25,873 nt of DNA from Perkinsus marinus ATCC 50983 (lineage: Eukaryota > Perkinsozoa > Perkinsida > Perkinsidae). Below the pieces are notes generated by a model, which did not search any database, was not told the DNA's origin, and was given only the letters and a program-made list of their open reading frames with translations. The translations under genes and the position numbers were made by a program. Location of the stretch: NCBI RefSeq assembly GCF_000006405.1, contig NW_003201888.1, forward strand, positions 43,356 to 69,228, read 5' to 3'. The first letter of the stretch is position 1. Each line of letters begins with the position of its first letter. Positions 18,566-25,873 of the stretch are shown here, in pieces.

Positions 18566-18914
18566 CTATCCTAAAGTGATAAAAGGCTCTCCCGAAATGA
18601 CCAAGAGCACAGCACATACGAATCCAGGAGGTTGAGCAGGAGAGTGCACATTGTTTGACCTACTCCGGCCTCTTAATAGGATGTCGCTGGTCTACCACGT
18701 ACTCTGAGATTAGCAAAGCTCAACCGATGCTGCAGTATCCGGAAATCGCACAGCTCAAAATGCGGCAGAGGAAACCTTCCAGCCACTTGCCGAAGGCCCG
18801 TGGCATGGGCAAGATCCCCATACCAGTCACGACCAGCTCTGCCGTTGCCCCTAGTGCAAACCTGCCATGCTCTACCGCGCTATGAATAATAGCATGCTGG
18901 TTAATCTTGACCAT
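18566..18914 (-). pseudogene. Decayed, internally deleted copy of the amino acid transporter
   Basis: Read on the minus strand, 18914-18720 encodes LVVTGMGILPMPRAFGKWLE, clearly related to the first-helix region of the neighbouring transporter (MTAIGLGILAMPRAMAQSGW), and the helix after it (RILSCAISGYC). Then the frame stops. Further down, 18625-18566 encodes FVCAVLLVISGEPFITLG and a stop, resembling the transporter's last helix (IVCAVALLLLLLSPVLIGAG); an apparent one-base insertion lies just before it. The middle, about 300 codons, is missing. It looks like a tandem duplicate that lost its core. The C-terminal match is short and less certain. Confidence 0.65.
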
Positions 18915-19471
18915 CGTGCCTGTGAGGGAGAAGATTAAGCCGGGAATTCACGAGATGCGCCCGAAATGTGACGCCGATTGGCGACGTGACGCCACCAGCG
19001 CGGGGCACGATGCGCTCCACACAGCTGTCTCGTCGACTGAAGCAGCAGTCGTCTCCAGAGATACGTTGAAAAGACATTTACTTATTCACTTTTCTATTCA
19101 TACTAAGAGGAGACACCTCGGGAACTACGGAGATTCGATCCGACATTTCCAACACAGCGAGTCCGGAAGTATGAACATTTCGTCTCGCCCATGTGCACGA
19201 GTTGATTACGCGGTGTTCTGAATTTCACGTTCTCTTGCGGCTGGAAGACGCGAACAACTCCTGAAGTCTCGTAGCTGGTGGGTTAATACGATAGTCGAGG
19301 ACCACACGCATTGCTGGGCGCGTGAAATTTACGATCTGCTGCAGTTTACGAATCCTGGCACCCACTGCGGAACAAAGGAAATGGTATTTCCGGAAAGAGT
19401 TGTATCAGCATAATCATGAGGACCAACTGAAAATCGCGAAACAGTCGTCTCGCGTCGGTCGTGCTCCGCTT
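18915..19471. other. Stretch between the transporter relic and the MCM-like gene
   Basis: An exon-like minus-strand block at 19225-19364 (GARIRKLQQIVNFTRPAMRV, ending SSSRKRT and a stop) follows a good acceptor. It could be an alternative last exon of the MCM-like gene if a weak donor at 19479 were used. A plus-strand open frame at 18907-19221 has no recognisable domain. Nothing else is supported. Confidence 0.35.
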
Positions 19472-22400
19472 TCATCGACAGTACTCATACACGTTGCCCG
19501 CTTTCTTCAGTATAAAACCACTATAGTTAGCTTCACTGACCAGGGCCTCACATTCTTCATCTCCGTCACAACCGGCCTGAACCCAATATCATGATACCAT
19601 TCGCATCACCTACCTTCCTAGCGAGATCCTTCAATTCGTTTTCCGACAGCTCCGGCCTTCGCTGGAGCTCTTGCTGGCAATACAGTAGGAATTCCCTCCG
19701 TCGCCCGGCTTTTCCTCTCCCTCGACGACGACGCCTCGGTGGGGGTGGTGGTAGTAGTTCGCTCTAGCACAGACCGATACGGCGGGCAGTAGTATACGCC
19801 GGGACACGTGTTGGGAACATCATGCATTCAGCCGAACACATAGAGAGGTGTGGCGCGCAGCCTCAGTCCTCTGCGCGAGGTGACCAGTGGACCTTCTGCC
19901 TGTAGCGCCCAACCCCTAGGGATTCGTAGTGGGTGGGGCTTAGCGAGTCCCACAGTATTCTCTCGAGGGCCACACCTCTCAAAGGTCCCCGTAACTGGAT
20001 TTTCCCACACTGGCTGGTATATGCATCAAAAATGCATCACTGTATGTTCTTCGATGGGCAATGGGGCCCAGTGTTCGGGATGTGGTATTGTTCCAACCGA
20101 ACCCTCATGGCTCACCTCGGCTGACCCGAGTTGGGCTCCGCCCCCATTTGGGACCTCTTCTGTGAGAGCGTCTTGCCTCATCAGAGCACTTGCCATATAG
20201 ACCTGCAAATTGGAGATCATCACTTAGAACAAGTATCAATCGGGCTGATCAGATTTCATCGGTTCGGAGCCTCACATCTAGTGCTTCTTGCACGTGCTCA
20301 ACCTCGACGACTCCACTTCGTTCGAGACGAGAGCATGCACGACACATACGCATAAGGGTTGCCCTCCGCAGTGCTGACATCAATGCCGGGGTTACCTCAG
20401 CCATATGGTTGTTCTCCGAGGCTAGAATACAGGATGATATCGGCTACGTTTGGTGATCTTCATTTCGCTCACCCTCATCAAGTCGTGTGAGGATGTCATT
20501 CAAGTAGCATTCCCCTTCCTTGCTCAGTGTGATATGATCGTCTAAACTCTTGATGTACCTTGTAGCTTCGCTTTGAGCCATTCTCATAAGCTACGCCGTT
20601 GCTCTCACTGTATATACTCAATCGCGGTGGACCGGGCAATTCCAGGCGTTGCTGTCGTTGAGCTACTGATCCGAGACGGCGATAGGAAAACCAGATCGAA
20701 AGCCCCGGCCGCTTTCTGAACAGACTAAGACTGTTCATAATTTCGTTTTCACCCACAAGCGTTAGTTTCACTAGTGCTTTCGATGATAAGCCTTACAGCA
20801 AGCGGCCCCATGTTCTCAGAAAGCTTCCTGCCACCGTCGTAACGGCCGTATTTAACACTTGTCGAGGCAATCACAGAGCACGTGAACTCCGTTTCAATCT
20901 TCACCCCTACAACATTGATCGTATCGCATAGCACTGTGATGTGTGTGCAAGATGGGAGAGCTCATACATATGGTGATTGACTTATGCCGAGGAAAGGATC
21001 AATCTTATTATCATACCCTTCGAGCAAATTTGCGTCTTTTCCTGCATGATTCCATTCAATTGGGCCCGAGGAAGCTTATCGATGTGTTCTAAGAGACATA
21101 TTCCAGCCTCGTTGGAAAGCGCCTGAGTCACTATCAAGGATCGCCTTCAAAAGAACTGCGCTCAGTCAGCTCTTGGATTCCCACTGAATCGATCTTGCAA
21201 ACAGAAAAATCTCAATGAGAAGAGCCTTCAACTAGTTTTTACTAGAAACTATTGAAGCCTGATCATACCAGTTCGCCAGCGTTGATCCAGCGATCATCAT
21301 TGCTGTTGATGCTGGGAAGTAATCGTAGCGAGTTGCAACACCGGATCGACGATGCGGAGGGAGCAACAGCGGTAACTCCCTGATCGCATAAGCTCTCAAG
21401 CCGTTTGGCATCCAGCGAGCCGATTCAAGCGAAATTCATACGTGAATTATTTGCGTCCAAACGTCGAAGTTATCTGGCTCTTGCAGTAGTAGTATACGAA
21501 GAGCTTGTCTCCCAGTTGAAGTGTTACTCGCACCTGTTAGTTGAGTAGTCGATCGGAAACTACGGTACTGAGAATAATACTCCATATACGCAGCATAGTC
21601 TACTTGGCGTATCTCATATACGCAGTAGGCTGCAGTGTGGGAGAGTACGTATATGATCAACCACATGTGTTAGTCACAATGTGGAAATTCTGAGGAGATT
21701 TTCGCTGGTTTCTGTACACTTATAACCTAGTTCGTAAGTAAATTCCTAAAATCATTGAAAAAACTTCTGAGCTCAGCTGAGGAAAGCGAGTACTTATTGC
21801 AACATCGGTGATCTCACTCGTGATAGCAAGAATTATCGATTTGTAAACCTTGTGGGCGTACGCATCGTGGACGGTGGGAAAAATCGACTTGGCCAGTTCG
21901 CTCAACAAACGACCTGTAGGAGCGAGGAGAGACTGCCGTTGTCTCAGTGCTGCCAAACTTGAAAACTATGGCCAAAAAACTCACCTTTAAATTTCCTTGC
22001 GATTCCTGTGACTGCCTGAGGTAACGGCTGAATCAAGAGTCGTTACTCGTGATTAACAACCTCACTTTTGTTGGCTGCACAGTTGGAGTGGCAGTCGCTC
22101 GAACTCTCCTCAAGAACACGTCTCGTAGGCCCGGACAGAAACACCTCACTCCGTAGTGCAACAGTGGAATCGGTTCGAACGGACTCATGTATGCTGCCTG
22201 AGACGAGTTTGATATTCCTTTTTCGTGTAGCTTTGCATTATCTATGATGGGAGTAGGAATGTTTGCGGCAAACAGTTCGCCAAACATGGTCGGGCGAGCC
22301 TATTGGAGAGGTATCAGTGAATGAGTTCTCAAGCTGAAGTGCCGAAATGGAGCAATCAACGAACCCAGTCGCGACGGTCAATAGCTGACCTTTAGATATA

Positions 22401-23228
22401 GCCGGAACCCTGTTCGTGATCCTAGAGGTTCAACGATTGGGACAGGCTCTCTATCGACTACGCCAAGGACACGAACATGCTTGCCTGAGGTAGAGCCTTG
22501 ACAACGCAATGTGGAAGTAATCAACCGGTGCAGCTACCGAGCTTGAAGTTGCATCCTGCCTCATGCAGTTGGACTTCTCCTCGTACTTCCACTATCATAT
22601 CAGTATTGCTTCCTGTCCCACTCAGAGGCCTCAGTTGGAATCTCCAACATGTTCCATCAGTGAACTGCTGGCTCCTATCTCCTCGCCGTTTTCGAGCGCC
22701 ACAGTTTCCACAAGAGCCGTCAGATACCCCACATGATGGTCTGTAATTGCACTTCGAGCATCGCAATGGTAACGCCTCGAGAACAACCTCAGGCCGGGGC
22801 CACATTTTCGTCACCAAACCGTCGATGCACCGCAAGCTCCCTGTCACCATGCTCTCAGCTGAGGATGGTGACATCAGCTCTGGCAGGTTATATAACCTCA
22901 CGCGTATCTTGCGCTTAACGCCGATCGGCTTTGAATGAATGCAATGCACGATCAGGGCGAAGGCAGTTTCCAATACTTCTAGTGTTACTGTTGACAAATG
23001 GAGTGCTTGTACGCATTCTTGTGGAGCTTTTACGTAGCAAACGCCGTGAATAAGTAACCTCGTTAGTTGCTCGCTGGAGAATGCAGCCGTTCGCGCGACA
23101 TCAGCGACTTCAGCTAGCCAGTTCGACGGGATTGTGGGTATAGGGCTAGCCTTGGAGAAATACAGGGTTATCAGTTCTGAGTTCTCGCATTCGGGGATGT
23201 CCGATAGAAGGCTTGCCATTCGAGGCAT
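19472..23228 (-). CDS. MCM-like AAA+ protein with lost ATPase motifs
   Basis: Fifteen phase-consistent exons give about 789 residues: 23228-22538, 22496-22390, 22299-22066, 22027-21985, 21949-21818, 21533-21442, 21375-21269, 21144-21017, 20933-20753, 20715-20667, 20590-20473, 20421-20276, 20202-20116, 19763-19614, 19576-19472. Residues 1-350 are an MCM N-terminal domain with a zinc finger (CSKC 157-160, CGNC 173-176). LLSELAKSIFPTVHDAYAHK and KSIILAI open the AAA+ part. The Walker A site reads LLLQEPDNFDVW where MCMs have GDPGTGKS. Walker B reads AGICLLEHIDKL instead of GxCCIDEFDKM. The SVIASTSVKYGRYD strand is kept; the SRF arginine finger is absent. A helical lid (VEVEHVQEALDVY) and a winged helix (residues 706-789) close it. 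It is probably a non-catalytic MCM, perhaps of the MCMDC2/mei-218 kind involved in meiotic recombination; that assignment is inference. Confidence 0.85.
19843..19980 (+). mobile_element. MITE family 2, copy 2 (in MCM-like gene intron 13)
   Basis: A 138-base element with perfect 12-base terminal inverted repeats, GAGAGGTGTGGC and GCCACACCTCTC. It matches 9577-9700 apart from about 20 extra central bases. It lies in the 352-base intron 19764-20115, antisense to the host gene. Confidence 0.9.
21658..21807 (+). repeat. Dispersed repeat family 3, copy A (in MCM-like gene intron 5)
   Basis: Starts CAACCACATGTGTTAGTCAC and runs through GGAAATTCTGAGGAGATTTT to CTGAGCTCAGCTGAGGAAAG. It matches 23383-23527 on the same strand and 13125-13273 on the other. 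It explains the unusual length (284 bases) of intron 21534-21817. Confidence 0.7.
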
Positions 23229-24759
23229 AATGCAAGCTTAGAGTACGCTAGGTGTTGTATCGAAGATAAATCTTATGAACTTCACAGGAACCTGTCGCCT
23301 GGTTCATCATAGTCGGAAAAATGTGAAAGTGTGCGCTCATTCAGGCCTTCGATTTTGCAGCATAGGACAATATGCTAATAATCAACTACATGTGTTAGTG
23401 GCAAAATTGAAAATTCCGAGGAAACTTGGGGAATTCTCATTTGTCCATATACACTTCTATCCGACTTTGTATGTATAGTGAGGAAACTCTTGGACTCGGC
23501 TGAAGAAAGCTGATATATATTCCAACACTAGAATTTCGAGTTTGAGTTGATGGGGCCTCGACAGTTGCCGATACTTCCTTATCACATAATACGATACGCA
23601 TAGTCGTTCCAAAAGACAAGTCTTCAAGTTATGTCGTACTCAGCCAGCTAGGACATCTTTCGTCGGTTTCATCCGTGTTTCGTGGCAACAGAATTATACA
23701 CGTCTGACGTGGTAGATCACACGAGTCACAAGTGAAACGTTCATCAACAGCCTTAACCAGTCAAACGAATAAACAGAGTCCGCCGAGAGACGGGCGGAAC
23801 AATGGTTTCATCCGTGTAACCAAACGATATTCGATATCGATTTACTTTCTACCGTTTCCAGTGAAATGCAGACGCCGTTTCATCCGTTGCACAAGATTTG
23901 TCCCCAATGCAGATTTCCCGTCACCACCATGAATCAAATTAATGTCATTCACATGCGCTCGAGATTTCAGCGTGTCCGGCCTGTGGAACTTGCATCGTGT
24001 TCAAGTTCTTGGCGATCGGCGCGTACACGTTAATCACTGGAGTGATGGAGGAGGAGTATTCATGTTCTCTCTCAGATGTCCTCACGAGAAACATACATCA
24101 TAGCATGTATAGCGTAACGTATTGTCTATCTCCTTTTGGAGAACTAAGCCAAGCTCAGAGTGGACTTCGGAACCAACCTACCTACTCCCTCTATCGAGTA
24201 CCGATGCTCATGGACCATCTGGAATTGATAATTTCTAGAGATATCTGCAAAATATGTTCGATACGCTTCAGTGGGACTCCTCTCCAACTTGTTGGTGATA
24301 AATTTTTGTAGCGCAGAGTTCACCCAACCCCGGACATTTCCATGCTACTTATGTTAACCTTGGTGTTGATACAATAACAACGATCTCGAACTCGCTTCGC
24401 AACCATGCAATATTTCCCATCTGGATACCGACTCAATTGACATGCAACACTACGGAGCTGTCACTTGTTTGTTTTCCAACCGTCTACCCTAGTTAGTAAT
24501 GCAAGACCTAGCCCAGTGTCAGCGATAGTCAGGATAGAAATTATTCAATCTTTCGTCATAAAGCCATTAGTTTCATTAACCTCGTTGCGGTACTCGGATA
24601 CTAATTGTGATGATGAGACTCTTCCTCCTACCCTGACATGGTTCACCTCCAACGATTAGGAGGCTACGTGGCTCACACTAGGTTAACTCTATCTAATACT
24701 GTTCATTGCCATGTAGGGTATAGACTCTCTTCCAATTTAACTATCTCCTCCTATGGCAA
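23229..24759. other. Long divergent intergenic region
   Basis: Lies between the MCM-like gene (minus) and the coiled-coil gene (plus), so it probably contains both promoters. It holds one copy of repeat family 3 and three TTTCATCCGT motifs (23669-23885). A 104-codon plus-strand open frame at 23997-24311 (MEEEYSCSLSDVLTRNIHHS in its middle) has no recognisable domain and no clear splice partners. Confidence 0.4.
23383..23527 (+). repeat. Dispersed repeat family 3, copy B (intergenic)
   Basis: Starts CAACTACATGTGTTAGTGGC, contains GAAAATTCCGAGGAAAC and ends near CGGCTGAAGAAAGCTGATAT. It is the only copy outside an intron. Confidence 0.7.
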
Positions 24760-25873
24760 ATGCGAGACCATCGTCAACAGATTCAGCAGGTCTCGAGTTC
24801 AGCCGCTACTGTTGAGCCTCTATCCGCGTTGATTTCAGCTAAGCCCATCAACGTCGATACTCAGAGAGTGCTCGCTATCATGGACGATCTCAAGACCAAG
24901 GCGACATTCCTGACTTTGTTAACACACCAGGTAGGATCAAGCAAAATGCACAACCCCACACGAACGGCCTATTAGGTATTGGATGGTCTACAGGGAGAAG
25001 GAGGAGCTGAGGTTGCCGAGCAACTAGGGCAAGATTTTGTTGGGAGGTTCGCTGAACAGGTGGTGGCCACCGTGTTAGTGAGTATATGAAAGCGTATGCA
25101 TCCAGATGAGGCTGGAGGACCTGTACGTCATGCTCAACACCAACAGTGATGGTAGGGCTTGAGAGAGTATATATTCGAGTGTCGAGTATGAACTCTCTCG
25201 ATCACAATAAGTCAAGTATAGCTCGAATTTCGAATTATACCTGACTTATTGTAAATGAGCCATGGAAAATATCGCAGGCACTTTCGCGGTTCAAGAAGAT
25301 AATGACGATGTGATAGAAACCACAGAAAAGTTGAAGAAGAGCACTTCAGAATTGTGCCGGTCTGTGCATTGATGGCGTCACTTTCTGCGTATTCTCGGAC
25401 TCAGACGTATGAAGAAAATTCCCAACATCGTTACGCACCTACGTCGATTCCAAGATTCATCTCAGAGATCTGTAGGGCTGCTGCAGCTCCTACGAACTCT
25501 GGCCGAGATGCAAGTAATCGCTCCGCCAAGTTTTCGTCACATAATGTTATGCCAGTCCGTAGGGTTAGTAGGCATAGGGCTCAACACGTGAGAAAGGTCA
25601 CGTCTCAAATCCATAGATTTCATGTTGGAATCGTCTCGTCTCGAGCAAAGCGAAGCGAAGTGTTCCACGATGTGCATTATATATCTTGACTCGTGCGTGC
25701 CTCAGGATATTGTACTGAAACGAATGACAACTACAGTCGAGGAAGAGCGCTCCAGACAAGATTTGATAGCGCATTACCTCCTACGGGAAAAACAGGCAAT
25801 TGAACGCAAGGCGAAGTTGGAGAATCAACTCAGCCAAGTGAAGTCATTCAGTGAAGTTTGCGGTCAATGAAGT
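24760..25873 (+). CDS. Coiled-coil protein resembling dynein regulatory complex protein 10 (partial)
   Basis: Exons 24760-24930, 24976-25077, 25106-25151, 25260-25359, 25405-25513 and 25706 to about 25858 keep phase; the gene runs off the right edge. The start is MRDHRQQIQQVSSSA. NVDTQRVLAIMDDLKTKATF resembles the conserved N-terminal helix of IQCD/DRC10 proteins (pattern TxRVxxVxDDxxxK). Amphipathic helices follow (FVGRFAEQVVATVL, RRFQDSSQRSVGLLQLLRTL) and a long charged coiled coil (EEERSRQDLIAHYLLREKQA, KAKLENQLSQVKSFSE). DRC10 belongs to the nexin-dynein regulatory complex of motile cilia. No IQ motif is visible in this part. The second intron would be 28 bases, or 34 if the donor is at 25072. 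The coding call is firm; the family is tentative. Confidence 0.6.
25159..25252. repeat. Two adjacent hairpins filling one intron
   Basis: TTGAGAGAG pairs with CTCTCTCGA at about 25159-25202. Next to it, ACAATAAGTCAAGTATA pairs with TATACCTGACTTATTGT at 25204-25252 with one mismatch and an inner TCGAA/TTCGA pair. Together they make up nearly all of the 108-base intron 25152-25259. Confidence 0.8.

Noticed and set aside
19600-19677. Plus-strand F-box-like sequence (LPSEILQFVFRQLRPSLELL)
   Set aside because: It is antisense to a well-supported winged-helix exon of the MCM-like gene and its frame stops at once with no good splice sites.
20249-20275. Ending the MCM-like gene at the in-frame TGA at 20249
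   Set aside because: A strong donor (GTGAGG) just before it joins in phase to three further exons that restore the expected end of the lid and a winged helix.
20131-20456. Plus-strand open frames opposite the MCM-like gene's last exons
   Set aside because: They overlap exons with consistent splice phase and recognisable MCM motifs on the minus strand, so they are shadows.
1-25873. CRISPR array, ribosomal RNA, bacterial operon signals
   Set aside because: No regularly spaced identical short repeats of that kind and no rRNA-like sequence were seen; genes are split by spliceosomal introns.

Overview
The window looks like nuclear DNA of a small intron-rich protist. Most host genes here are cut by many short GT-AG introns (commonly 35-55 bases, a few under 30), and genes sit close together on both strands. 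The mix (a MYND-type ubiquitin protease, an MCM-like protein, a probable flagellar complex subunit, a vacuolar-type amino acid transporter, a tyrosine-recombinase retrotransposon) fits an alveolate. Perkinsus or a relative is my best guess, but nothing here proves it. Gene models were spliced by eye, requiring that reading phase be kept across each intron.

Layout. Bases 1-103 hold the tail of an unknown gene. Bases 955-6109 (minus strand) are a fossil retrotransposon of the tyrosine-recombinase class with split direct terminal repeats; a smaller element has inserted into its 5' repeat. A VAP/MSP-domain membrane protein follows (6518-7224, +), then a small unknown gene (7390-7920, +). The longest gene is a 19-exon ubiquitin-specific protease (7982-13336, +) with an N-terminal MYND finger and a C-terminal SEC-C motif. 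Two small unknown genes abut it (13397-14467, +), then two poorly resolved small genes (15030-16301, +).

On the minus strand lie an intronless AAAP amino acid transporter (16610-17848), a decayed copy of it (about 18566-18914), and a 15-exon MCM-like gene (19472-23228) whose ATPase motifs are gone although the zinc finger and winged helix remain. The right edge carries the start of a coiled-coil gene resembling dynein regulatory complex protein 10 (24760 to the edge, +).

The introns carry much of the unusual structure. Six copies of one short inverted-repeat element, two copies of a second, a 42-base minisatellite, a duplicated 130-base block and a third dispersed repeat all lie in introns or intergenic DNA, and none was found in an exon. 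The host genes show no obvious shared pathway beyond general cell biology.
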